Positions 14,796-23,515 of a stretch of 64,000 bases of DNA are shown here, piece after piece. Origin of the DNA: Caballeronia sp. dw_276 (GTDB taxonomy: Bacteria > Pseudomonadota > Gammaproteobacteria > Burkholderiales > Burkholderiaceae). Every line of letters begins with the position of its first letter. The stretch's first letter is position 1. The stretch spans positions 124,001 through 188,000 of the forward strand of contig NZ_JAAVUV010000010.1 of NCBI RefSeq assembly GCF_018449635.1, in the 5' to 3' direction. The translations under genes and the position numbers were made by a program. The notes beneath the pieces were generated by a model that was not told the DNA's origin, searched no databases, and worked only from the letters and a program-made list of their open reading frames with translations.

Positions 14796-16379
14796 ATGAC
14801 AGATTTTTGGCAACACTGTTCCGCATTGCTGGAGCGCGAACTTACGCCGCAGCAGTACGTCACGTGGATCAAACCGTTGGCCCTCGTCGATTTCGACGCC
14901 GATGCGAGCACGCTGCGCATCGCCGCGCCCAACCGGTTCAAGCTCGACTGGGTGAAAAGCCAGTTTTCGGGCCGTATCGCTGATTTAGCGAGGGATTTCT
15001 GGAAGGCCCCCGTCGACATCCAGTTCGTCCTGGACCCCAAGGCCACCGCACGCAAGGCGATGGGCGGTGCGCCCGCGCCTGTGCCGGCGCCATCGTCGCC
15101 GGCGCAGCCGCCGCGTGCCCAGGTCGAAGTCTCTTCGTCTGACAGGCCGAATGGCGGTCACGCGAACGCCAGCGCCCATATCAACGCGCTCGCCGCCGAA
15201 GCCGCACAGGACGCGCAATCGCGTCAACACAACGACCAATCGGACAACGGCGATCTCGACCTGCCGAGCCTCGACGCCAACGAAGCCGCCGCTGCGCGCC
15301 GCACATGGCGGCCGGGCGGAACGGCGTCGTCGAATGGAGAAAACGATTCGGCGTACGAGCGCTCGAAGCTCAACCCCGTGCTCACCTTCGACAATTTCGT
15401 GACGGGTAAGGCGAACCAGCTCGCGCGTGCAGCCGCAATCCAAGTCGCCGATAACCCCGGCATCTCGTATAACCCGCTCTTCCTGTATGGCGGCGTGGGC
15501 CTGGGCAAGACGCACCTGATTCACGCCATCGGCAATCAGTTGTTGCAGGACAAGGCCGGCGCGCGGATCCGCTACATCCACGCGGAGCAATATGTTTCGG
15601 ACGTGGTGAAAGCCTATCAGCGCAAGGCTTTCGACGACTTCAAGCGTTATTACCATTCGCTCGACCTTCTGCTGATCGACGATATTCAATTCTTCTCGGG
15701 CAAATCGCGCACGCAGGAAGAGTTTTTCTACGCGTTCGAGGCGCTGGTTGCGAACAAGGCGCAGGTGATCATCACCAGCGACACGTATCCGAAGGAGATT
15801 TCGGGTATCGATGACCGCCTGATTTCGCGCTTCGATTCCGGCCTGACGGTCGCCATCGAACCGCCGGAACTCGAAATGCGCGTCGCCATCCTGATGCGCA
15901 AGGCGCAGTCGGAAGGCGTGAGTTTGTCCGAGGATGTGGCATTTTTTGTTGCAAAACATCTGCGTTCAAACGTGCGCGAACTTGAAGGCGCGCTGCGCAA
16001 GATCCTCGCTTTTTCGCGGTTTCATGGACGCGAGATTTCCATCGAATTGACGAAAGAAGCGCTGAAAGACCTGCTGACGGTGCAAAACCGGCAGATTTCG
16101 GTGGAAAACATCCAGAAGACGGCGGCGGACTTCTACAACATCAAAGTCGCGGACATGTACTCGAAGAAGCGCCCGGCGAATATCGCGCGGCCGCGTCAGA
16201 TTGCGATGTACCTGGCGAAGGAACTCACGCAGAAAAGCCTGCCGGAAATTGGCGAATTGTTCGGCGGACGCGATCACACCACTGTGCTCCACGCCGTCCG
16301 AAAAATCTCCGCAGAGCGCGGCACGGATGCCCAGTTGAACCACGAATTGCACGTGCTCGAGCAGACGCTCAAAGGCTAG
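14796..16379 (+). CDS. dnaA: Chromosomal replication initiator DnaA
   Basis: The initiator that binds DnaA boxes and opens oriC. All four domains are present in 527 residues: the N-terminal helicase-loading domain (DFWQHCSALLERELTPQQY), a long variable linker of about 85-185 rich in Ala, Pro, Asp and Asn, the AAA+ domain with Walker A GGVGLGKT near 231-238 and Walker B LLIDDIQFF near 290-298, and the C-terminal DNA-binding domain with the signature GGRDHTTVLHAVRKI near 489. No good ribosome site precedes the ATG. It is followed by dnaN with 270 bases between. Confidence 0.98.
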   Translation: MTDFWQHCSALLERELTPQQYVTWIKPLALVDFDADASTLRIAAPNRFKLDWVKSQFSGRIADLARDFWKAPVDIQFVLDPKATARKAMGGAPAPVPAPSSPAQPPRAQVEVSSSDRPNGGHANASAHINALAAEAAQDAQSRQHNDQSDNGDLDLPSLDANEAAAARRTWRPGGTASSNGENDSAYERSKLNPVLTFDNFVTGKANQLARAAAIQVADNPGISYNPLFLYGGVGLGKTHLIHAIGNQLLQDKAGARIRYIHAEQYVSDVVKAYQRKAFDDFKRYYHSLDLLLIDDIQFFSGKSRTQEEFFYAFEALVANKAQVIITSDTYPKEISGIDDRLISRFDSGLTVAIEPPELEMRVAILMRKAQSEGVSLSEDVAFFVAKHLRSNVRELEGALRKILAFSRFHGREISIELTKEALKDLLTVQNRQISVENIQKTAADFYNIKVADMYSKKRPANIARPRQIAMYLAKELTQKSLPEIGELFGGRDHTTVLHAVRKISAERGTDAQLNHELHVLEQTLKG

Positions 16380-16649
16380 CCGGACGGCCCGGAATTCATA
16401 CCGGAAAACGCACCTGTTTATTGACGAAATTGCCCCCATTTTCGGGGTGCGGGCAGGTTTTGAGGCACAATATGGGTTTGACCGTCCAGCGGCGCTGGGC
16501 GGCGTTTTGGCGTAAGCCTGGAACGTGCGGGTGGAGTGACCGCAGGCACGTGACACGAGACCGTCCCGAAGCAATCCATGCGGTGGCAAGGCTCCCATGA
16601 AAGTGGTGGCAAAAACGGCGGACGGCCGACACATCAACGAAGGAACTCT

Positions 16650-17756
16650 ATGCAACTGGTCAAGACCGAACGAGATAATCTCCTAAGGCCGCTGCAAACC
16701 GTGAGCGGAATCGTCGAGCGCCGTCATACGTTGCCGATCCTCGCCAATTTGCTGATCACCAAGACTGGCGCCGACGTGTCGTTCCTCTCGACCGATCTCG
16801 AACTTCAGATCACCACGCGTGCCGACTTCGGCACCGGCAGCGACCAGGTTGCGACCACCGTCGCCGCGCGCAAGCTCCTCGACATCCTGCGCGCCATGCC
16901 GCCGGGAGAAGTGTCGCTGGATCTCACCGACAAGAAGCTGACCGTGCGCTCCGGCAAAAGCCGCTTCGCGCTCCAGACGCTTGCTGCCGACGAGTTCCCG
17001 ACCGTCAACCAGGCGACAGAATTCGGCGCAAGCCTGTCAGTTCCGCAAAAGACCTTCCGGCAATTGCTCGGCATGGTCCACTTCGCCATGGCGCAGCAGG
17101 ACATTCGCTATTACCTGAACGGCATGTTGCTGGTGGTCGACGGCGACCAGTTGATGGCGGTTGCAACGGATGGCCACCGGCTTGCGTTTTCATCCATGAA
17201 GATTGAAGGCGGCACGTATGCACGCCAGGAAGTGATCATCCCGCGCAAGACCATTCTGGAATTGCAGCGCTTGCTGGAAGACATCGACGACTCGCTCGTG
17301 ATCGACATTGCCGCGAGCCAGGTCAAGTTCACGTTCGGCCAGGTCGAACTCGTGTCGAAGCTCGTGGAAGGCAAGTTCCCCGACTTCCAGCGCGTGATCC
17401 CGAAGTCGCACAAGAACACGTTCCTGATCGGCCGCGAAGAATTGCAGCGTTCGCTGCAGCGCGCCGCGATCTTGACATCGGACAAGTTCAAGGGCGTGCG
17501 CTGCCTGATCGAGCCGGGCCAGTTGAAGATCATGTCGACCAACGCCGACCAGGAAGAAGCGCAGGAAGAACTGGAAATCGCGTATCAGGGCGACAGCGTG
17601 GACATTGGTTTCAACGTCACGTACCTGCTCGACGTGCTCGCGAACCTGAAGATCGACATGCTGCAAGTGAGCCTTGGCGACGCAAGCTCGAGCGCCCTGA
17701 TCACGATTCCCGAGAATGACGAATTCAAATATGTGGTGATGCCGATGCGCATCTGA
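16650..17756 (+). CDS. dnaN: DNA polymerase III sliding clamp (beta subunit)
   Basis: The clamp of 368 residues that holds the polymerase on DNA. The start MQLVKTERDNLLRPLQTVSG, internal repeats of the three-domain ring fold and the C-terminal ending YVVMPMRI match the family. An AAGGAA ribosome site and the usual length support the inner ATG over an upstream extension of 24 codons. The gene following in many bacteria, recF, is absent here; gyrB comes next. Confidence 0.98.
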   Translation: MQLVKTERDNLLRPLQTVSGIVERRHTLPILANLLITKTGADVSFLSTDLELQITTRADFGTGSDQVATTVAARKLLDILRAMPPGEVSLDLTDKKLTVRSGKSRFALQTLAADEFPTVNQATEFGASLSVPQKTFRQLLGMVHFAMAQQDIRYYLNGMLLVVDGDQLMAVATDGHRLAFSSMKIEGGTYARQEVIIPRKTILELQRLLEDIDDSLVIDIAASQVKFTFGQVELVSKLVEGKFPDFQRVIPKSHKNTFLIGREELQRSLQRAAILTSDKFKGVRCLIEPGQLKIMSTNADQEEAQEELEIAYQGDSVDIGFNVTYLLDVLANLKIDMLQVSLGDASSSALITIPENDEFKYVVMPMRI

Positions 17757-17778
17757 CGCGGCCAAAACTAAAAACTTT

Positions 17779-17809
17779 CCAAGGGGCGCACTGCCCCTTT
17801 GGCATTTTT
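17779..17809 (+). terminator. Terminator after dnaN
   Basis: CCAAGGGGC pairs with GCCCCTTTGG across one bulged T, with a five-base loop and a run of T's (CATTTTT) after it. It suggests that gyrB is transcribed from its own promoter in the next 110 bases. Confidence 0.7.
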
Positions 17810-17831
17810 AAGGTGTTTCGAAAAGTCTCGT

Positions 17832-17909
17832 GCAGCGACCGCGCAGCATCCCCCGCAGTGACCGCCCAGCGACCCAGTACTGACCCAGTAGCGACCCTGT
17901 AGTGACGCA
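17832..17909. repeat. Seven degenerate 11-bp direct repeats before gyrB
   Basis: The units are GCAGCGACCGC, GCAGCATCCCC, one extra C, GCAGTGACCGC, CCAGCGACCCA, GTACTGACCCA, GTAGCGACCCT and GTAGTGACGCA. The last five are exactly adjacent. The shared core is near NNAGYGACCCN. An 11-bp period is close to one turn of DNA, so bound proteins would line up on one face. The array ends 17 bases before gyrB and lies in its leader or promoter. Confidence 0.8.
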
Positions 17910-17926
17910 GAACCGGAAAAAAACCC

Positions 17927-20398
17927 ATGACTGAAAACCCAATTTCGCAACCCGACAACGCTTATGGCGCATCCTCCATTCAGATCCTCGAAGGTCTGGA
18001 GGCGGTCCGCAAGAGGCCGGGTATGTATATCGGCGATACGTCTGATGGCACGGGTTTGCATCACCTCGTTTTCGAAGTGCTGGACAACTCGATCGACGAA
18101 GCGCTCGCCGGACATTGCAACGATATCCACGTCACCATTCACGCGGACAACTCCATCTCCGTGACCGACAACGGCCGCGGCGTCCCGACCGGCCTGAAGC
18201 TCGACGACAAGCACGATCCACGGCGCAGCGCCGCTGAAATCGTGATGACCGAGCTGCACGCAGGCGGCAAGTTCGACCAGAACAGCTACAAGGTATCGGG
18301 CGGCTTGCACGGTGTGGGCGTGTCCTGCGTGAACGGCCTGTCCGAATGGCTGCGCCTGACCGTGCGCCGCGACGGCAAGAAGCACTTCATGGAGTTTCGC
18401 CAAGGCGTGGTGCAGAACCGCGAACTCGTGACCGAAGACGGCGTTACGTACTCACCTATGCCCGTAGTCGGCGACACCGAAAACCGCGGCACGGAAGTGC
18501 ATTTCATGCCCGACGTCACCATCTTCGGCAACGTCGAATTCCACTACGACATCCTTGCGAAGCGCATGCGCGAATTGTCGTTCCTGAATAACGGCGTGCG
18601 GATTCGCCTGACCGATCAGCGCAGCGGCAAGGAAGACGATTTCGCGTTTGTCGGCGGTGTGAAGGGCTTTGTTGACTACATCAACAAGACCAAGCAAGTG
18701 CTGCATCCGACCGTGTTCCACGCGACCGGCGAGAAAGACAACGTCACGGTCGAAGTGGCCATGCAGTGGAACGACAGCTACAACGAAAGCGTGCTGTGCT
18801 TCACGAACAACATTCCACAACGCGACGGCGGCACTCACCTGACCGGCTTGCGCGCCGCGATGACGCGCGTGCTGAACAAGTACATCACGGATCACGATAT
18901 CGCGAAGAAAGCGAAGATCGAGACGAGCGGCGACGACATGCGGGAAGGTTTGTCGTGCGTGCTGTCGGTGAAAGTGCCTGAGCCGAAATTCAGCTCGCAG
19001 ACGAAGGACAAGCTGGTTTCGTCGGAAGTGCGCGCGCCGGTTGAAGAGGTCGTTGCCAAGGCGCTCGAGGAGTTTCTGCAGGAAACGCCGAACGACGCAA
19101 AGATCATCACGAACAAGATTATCGATGCAGCCCGTGCTCGCGATGCCGCCCGCAAGGCGCGTGAAATGACGCGTCGTAAAGGCGTGCTCGACGGCGTTGG
19201 TTTGCCAGGCAAGCTGGCCGATTGCCAGGAGAAAGATCCGGCGAAGTCGGAAATCTACATTGTCGAGGGAGACTCGGCAGGCGGATCGGCGAAGCAAGGG
19301 CGGGACCGGAAATTCCAGGCCATTCTGCCGCTGCGTGGGAAGGTGTTGAACGTGGAGCGGGCGCGTTTCGACAAGTTGATTTCGTCGGAGCAGATCGTGA
19401 CGCTGGTGACCGCGCTTGGAACCGGGCTCGGCAAGGACGATTACAACCTCGAGAAGCTGCGCTATCACCGCATCATCATCATGACCGACGCGGACGTGGA
19501 CGGTGCGCACATCCGGACGCTGTTGCTGACGTTCTTCTACCGGCAGATGCCGGAGATCGTCGAGCGCGGGTTTATCTATATCGCGCAGCCGCCGCTTTAC
19601 AAGATCAAGGCCGGCAAGGACGAGCGCTATCTGAAAGATACGCACGAGCTGAACCAGCATATGTTGAAGCTGGCGCTGCAGGGCTCGGAGCTGATTCCGA
19701 GCGAAGGCGCGACGCCGATTACCGGCGACGCGCTGGGCGAACTCGCGCGTGCTTATCTGCTCGCGCAGGCGGTGGTGGATCGCGTAAGCCGGTTCTACGA
19801 CGTGAACGCGCTCGAAGCGGTGATGGATGGCATCGTGCTGGATCTATCGACGCAGGAATCGACGGTTGCTTCCGCGGCAGCTTTGCAGGACGCATTACGT
19901 GCCGATCCGCTGAAGCCGGAAGTGACGGTCGAGCCGGCGTATGACGCGGTGCGCGAGATCCGGTCACTGCATATCAATCGCCGGCATCACGGGAACGTGA
20001 AGGTATCGGTGATCGATGAAGACTTCCAGTTGACCGCCGACTACAAGCAATTGCAGACGACGGCGAACACGTTCAAGGGTTTGATCGGCGCGGGCGCGTT
20101 GATCAAGCGTGGCGAGCGCTCGATGGCCGTTACCGACTTCAAGAGCGCGATGAAATGGCTGATCGCCGATGCGGAACGCAACGTGACCAAGCAGCGGTAC
20201 AAGGGCCTGGGTGAGATGAACCCGTCGCAGTTGTGGGAAACGACGATGGACCCGACTGTGCGGCGTTTGTTGCGCGTTCAGATCGAAGATGCGATCGCGG
20301 CCGATGGCATCTTCACCACGCTGATGGGCGACGACGTTGAACCGCGCCGCGCGTTTATTGAATCGAATGCGTTGAGGGCGGGGAATATTGACGTTTGA
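17927..20398 (+). CDS. gyrB: DNA gyrase subunit B
   Basis: The ATPase subunit of gyrase, 823 residues. The GHKL ATPase domain shows LDNSIDEALAG, DNGRGVP and the G-rich GGLHGVGVSCVNGLSEW, all at the expected N-terminal positions; the Toprim domain shows EGDSAGG followed by PLRGKVLNVE and MTDADVDGAHI. The C-terminal tail is complete (QIEDAIAADGIFTTLMGDDV). A strong terminator follows. The 5' leader contains a repeated 11-bp array described above, which may control supercoiling-responsive expression, an inference only. Confidence 0.98.
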   Translation: MTENPISQPDNAYGASSIQILEGLEAVRKRPGMYIGDTSDGTGLHHLVFEVLDNSIDEALAGHCNDIHVTIHADNSISVTDNGRGVPTGLKLDDKHDPRRSAAEIVMTELHAGGKFDQNSYKVSGGLHGVGVSCVNGLSEWLRLTVRRDGKKHFMEFRQGVVQNRELVTEDGVTYSPMPVVGDTENRGTEVHFMPDVTIFGNVEFHYDILAKRMRELSFLNNGVRIRLTDQRSGKEDDFAFVGGVKGFVDYINKTKQVLHPTVFHATGEKDNVTVEVAMQWNDSYNESVLCFTNNIPQRDGGTHLTGLRAAMTRVLNKYITDHDIAKKAKIETSGDDMREGLSCVLSVKVPEPKFSSQTKDKLVSSEVRAPVEEVVAKALEEFLQETPNDAKIITNKIIDAARARDAARKAREMTRRKGVLDGVGLPGKLADCQEKDPAKSEIYIVEGDSAGGSAKQGRDRKFQAILPLRGKVLNVERARFDKLISSEQIVTLVTALGTGLGKDDYNLEKLRYHRIIIMTDADVDGAHIRTLLLTFFYRQMPEIVERGFIYIAQPPLYKIKAGKDERYLKDTHELNQHMLKLALQGSELIPSEGATPITGDALGELARAYLLAQAVVDRVSRFYDVNALEAVMDGIVLDLSTQESTVASAAALQDALRADPLKPEVTVEPAYDAVREIRSLHINRRHHGNVKVSVIDEDFQLTADYKQLQTTANTFKGLIGAGALIKRGERSMAVTDFKSAMKWLIADAERNVTKQRYKGLGEMNPSQLWETTMDPTVRRLLRVQIEDAIAADGIFTTLMGDDVEPRRAFIESNALRAGNIDV

Positions 20399-20425
20399 GG
20401 TTCTGACCAACCTTCACGTTGTTGG

Positions 20426-20460
20426 AAAAGCCAGTCACGTTTTTTGTGACTGGCTTTTTT
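20426..20460 (+). terminator. Terminator of gyrB
   Basis: AAAAGCCAGTCAC pairs with GTGACTGGCTTTTTT around a short loop rich in T. It is a strong intrinsic terminator and works in both directions. Confidence 0.9.
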
Positions 20461-20641
20461 GTTTGTGCGCCCACTGAGCAGACACAGAGTTCGGCGAGTG
20501 ATCTCGTTTTCTTCACTCAAAAGTAAAAAAATTTGCCGATCGATATGGATTCCGAATTTATTGTTGCAAACATCTATCTCGAAAATCAGAATGCCTATTC
20601 GTAGCGATGGTTGTCGCTAGATCACAATGGGACATTAAAAA

Positions 20642-21757
20642 GTGGATTTTATCGACGAAGTCAGGGCGCTCGCATCTCGTGTGGCAACGACCAAAGATTT
20701 GCTGCAAACGGAGGAGGCCACAAAGAATGCGATGGTGATGCCGTTTATTCAGCTGTTGGGATACAACGTTTTCGATCCATTGGAAGTGACGCCTGAGCTT
20801 ATCGCCGACGTTGGAACCAAGAAAGGAGAGAAGGTCGACTACGCCATATTGAAAGATGGCCAACCCATCATGCTGTTCGAATGCAAAAAGAGTGGCGGCG
20901 ATCTGCACATCAATCACGCGAGTCAACTGTTTCGATATTTCCATTCGACTGAAGCGCGGTTTGGCGTCTTGACCAACGGCATCGTGTACAAGTTCTTCAC
21001 CGACCTCGAAAAGCCGAACATGATGGACGATAAGCCGTTTTTCGAATTCAACATGCTTGAATTTCGGGATCAGGATGTCGATGAACTCAAAAAATTCGCG
21101 AAGACCGTATTCGACCTCGAAACCATCCTCACAACAGCAAACCAGCTCAAGTACACGCGCGCGATTCAGAACACATTAGGCAACTGGATGAATGATCCGC
21201 CCGAAGAGTTTGTTCGGTTGGCATCAGCAGAGTTTCTGGTCGGTAAGCACTTTAAAAACGCAGTCAAGGACCTCTTCACAGAGGTAACCAAACAGGCGTT
21301 CAAGCAGCTGGTGCGCGACAAGATCAATGAACGGCTCAAAGGCGCAATGACCCCCGAGTTGTCGGTTGCTCCAGCGTTGCAGGCGCACATTTCCGACGCC
21401 CAGATCGAACAAGATGAAACCTATTCAGCTTCTGATCTTGAACTTGAGGCATTCCAGATTGTGCGGGCGATTCTGCGGCCAATATCAAAGCCGGCGCGAA
21501 TTTTCATTAGGCCGTCCGCGAGTTACTGCGCAATACTTTTCGACGACAACAATCGCAAGCCTGTTTGCAGGCTGAGATTCAATAATGAAAATCGTCTCGT
21601 TGTGGGACTGTTTAATGAAAACAAGGAAGAAGACAAAATATTGATCTCGGATCTCGATCAACTTTTTGACTTTGGGGACCGTCTCAAGGCGTGTGTTGCT
21701 TCGTACTTGAAATTGGCGCCATCCAAAGAAGCAATTGATGAAGCTTCGAGTGTTTGA
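20642..21757 (+). CDS. Orphan type I restriction R-subunit N-terminal-like nuclease
   Basis: A 371-residue protein of the HsdR-N type. The PD-(D/E)xK nuclease core is visible: an acidic helix with E24 (QTEEATKNAMVMPFIQLLGY), D66 in EKVDYAILKDG, and E80-x-K82 in MLFECKKSGGD. The second half (from about 235) ends with a small beta-rich domain I do not recognise. No helicase, specificity (HsdS) or methylase (HsdM) gene is nearby, so this is a lone nuclease-like protein. Many proteobacteria carry such orphan genes; a defence role is plausible but not shown. The start is GTG with a poor ribosome site. The DNA before it is AT-rich, and a TAGCGA/TCGCTA inverted repeat sits about 25 bases upstream (20602-20619). 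Confidence 0.75.
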   Translation: MDFIDEVRALASRVATTKDLLQTEEATKNAMVMPFIQLLGYNVFDPLEVTPELIADVGTKKGEKVDYAILKDGQPIMLFECKKSGGDLHINHASQLFRYFHSTEARFGVLTNGIVYKFFTDLEKPNMMDDKPFFEFNMLEFRDQDVDELKKFAKTVFDLETILTTANQLKYTRAIQNTLGNWMNDPPEEFVRLASAEFLVGKHFKNAVKDLFTEVTKQAFKQLVRDKINERLKGAMTPELSVAPALQAHISDAQIEQDETYSASDLELEAFQIVRAILRPISKPARIFIRPSASYCAILFDDNNRKPVCRLRFNNENRLVVGLFNENKEEDKILISDLDQLFDFGDRLKACVASYLKLAPSKEAIDEASSV

Positions 21758-21818
21758 ACAGGATGCTCATTTCCCGGGTTGGGGATAGATGGATCTCTGA
21801 CCCGGCTTTTGGATCGTC

Positions 21819-23348
21819 TCACAACTCATCCAGCCTCCCCCGAAGCTCTCCAGCCCTTTCTTCAAGCCCGGCCTTCGCGTCCCCATCCATCCTGTCCAGC
21901 TGCTTATAAACCATAGCCAGCCTTGGATTCCCTTTCAACCGCCCGGCATTGCGCTCAAAGAAATCCCAATACAGTGCGTTAAACGGACAAGCCGTTTCCC
22001 CCAAACGTGCTTTCCGGTCGTAATGACATCCTTTACAGTAATCGCTCATCCTGTCGATATAAGCCGCGCTCGATGCATACGGTTTCGTCGCCAATCCACC
22101 GCCATCGGCGAATTGGCTCATCCCGAGCACATTCGGCATCTCGACCCATTCGTATGCATCCACGTACACGCCCAGATACCACTCGTGCACCTCAGCAGGA
22201 TTTACCCCTGCGATGAGCGCAAAGTTGCCGATCACCATCAGCCGTTGAATGTGATGCGCGTGCGCATTCTCGAGCGATTGCCCGATCGAATGCTTCAGGC
22301 ATCGCATCTTCGTCTCGCCATTCCAAAACCAAATCGGCAACGGAAGCGTATTGCCGAACACATTCGATTCACGGTAATCCGGCATCCGGGCCCAATACAC
22401 GCCACGCATAAACTCGCGCCAACCGATAATCTGGCGGATAAATCCTTCAACCGCCGGAAGCGATGCGCGTCCATCGCGATACGCACGCTCGGCCCGAGTG
22501 ACCACCTCGCGTGGATTCAACATCTTCACATTGAGCGAGAACGACAGCAGCGAGTGAAATAGACGCGGCGCCTGTGTGTTCATCGCGTCCTGATAGTCGC
22601 CGAAATCGGGAAGCGCATATTCGATAAACGAATCGAGTTGCATCAACGCTTCGTCGCGATTCAACGGCCACGGCAAATGATCTTCACAAGGCGTTCCAAA
22701 ACTCTTCACGCCGGCATCCGCAATGGTCTTCCACAGCGCCGAATGATCATGCGCGATGCGTGGATCATGAGGCTGAGAAGGTTTCCCGTGCCACGACTTT
22801 CGATTGTCGTGATCGAAATTCCATCGGCCGCCGGAGGGTGTTTCATCTGCGTTCATCAGGACATGATGCTTCACCCGCATCCGCCGATAAAAATTCTCCA
22901 TCAGCCATTGCTTCTTATCGGCGAAATATTCGGCGGCTTCTTCACGGCGTGTATAGAAATGTTCTGTGTCTCTCATCCAGCATGGAATGTCCAATTGCTC
23001 CGCGTATTGAGCCAGTTGCCGGTCGAGCCGCCATTCATCCGGCGCCAGACATTCGAATGTGGTCACCTTGTATTGCGCGATCATCGAATCCAGATTGGCG
23101 GGCACGCTGTGCCGATTATTTGAATCGTCGATTGCGAGGTAATGCACGCGATGCCCAGCCGTTTTCAACTGATGCGCGAAGTCGCGCATCGCGGCGAATA
23201 TCGCGAGGATCTTTTGTGCGTGATGCAGCACGTAATCCGTTTCCTGACGTACTTCCATGAGCACGTAGATGACATCGGTGTCGACCTCCGAAAACCAGCT
23301 ATGTAGCGGGTTCAGTTGGTCACCGAGAATCAGTCGAAGCGTCGTCAT
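21819..23348 (-). CDS. Fe-S (6-4) photolyase / cryptochrome-related protein
   Basis: A 509-residue protein of the deoxyribodipyrimidine-photolyase-related (FeS-BCP) family, which repairs (6-4) photoproducts with light or senses it. The four cluster Cys residues are at about 349 (MRCLK), 439 and 442 (YCKGC) and near 455 (ETACPF), the same spacing as in the characterised Agrobacterium PhrB. The His-rich helix AHAHHIQRLMVIGNFALI near 365 holds the catalytic His, and the antenna domain is at the N-terminus. It is convergent with the preceding nuclease gene, and head to head with a plus-strand gene. Confidence 0.9.
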   Translation of the reverse strand: MTTLRLILGDQLNPLHSWFSEVDTDVIYVLMEVRQETDYVLHHAQKILAIFAAMRDFAHQLKTAGHRVHYLAIDDSNNRHSVPANLDSMIAQYKVTTFECLAPDEWRLDRQLAQYAEQLDIPCWMRDTEHFYTRREEAAEYFADKKQWLMENFYRRMRVKHHVLMNADETPSGGRWNFDHDNRKSWHGKPSQPHDPRIAHDHSALWKTIADAGVKSFGTPCEDHLPWPLNRDEALMQLDSFIEYALPDFGDYQDAMNTQAPRLFHSLLSFSLNVKMLNPREVVTRAERAYRDGRASLPAVEGFIRQIIGWREFMRGVYWARMPDYRESNVFGNTLPLPIWFWNGETKMRCLKHSIGQSLENAHAHHIQRLMVIGNFALIAGVNPAEVHEWYLGVYVDAYEWVEMPNVLGMSQFADGGGLATKPYASSAAYIDRMSDYCKGCHYDRKARLGETACPFNALYWDFFERNAGRLKGNPRLAMVYKQLDRMDGDAKAGLEERAGELRGRLDEL

Positions 23349-23515
23349 GCTTTATATCCCCGATGCTAGGTTACGCAACGTGAAATTGTGAAAATCGGTC
23401 TGTATCGTCGGCAAGGTGCGTTGGCGCGTTTAAAGTTGCCGGTTACCTGACGCCTCGGCACTGCTTGTCGAGAGTGCACGAACAATGCCCGATTGCCGGA
23501 CAGCTTAGAAAACCC

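Noticed and set aside
17832..17909. 11-bp repeats as a CRISPR array
   Set aside because: The units are too short, directly adjacent and without spacers.
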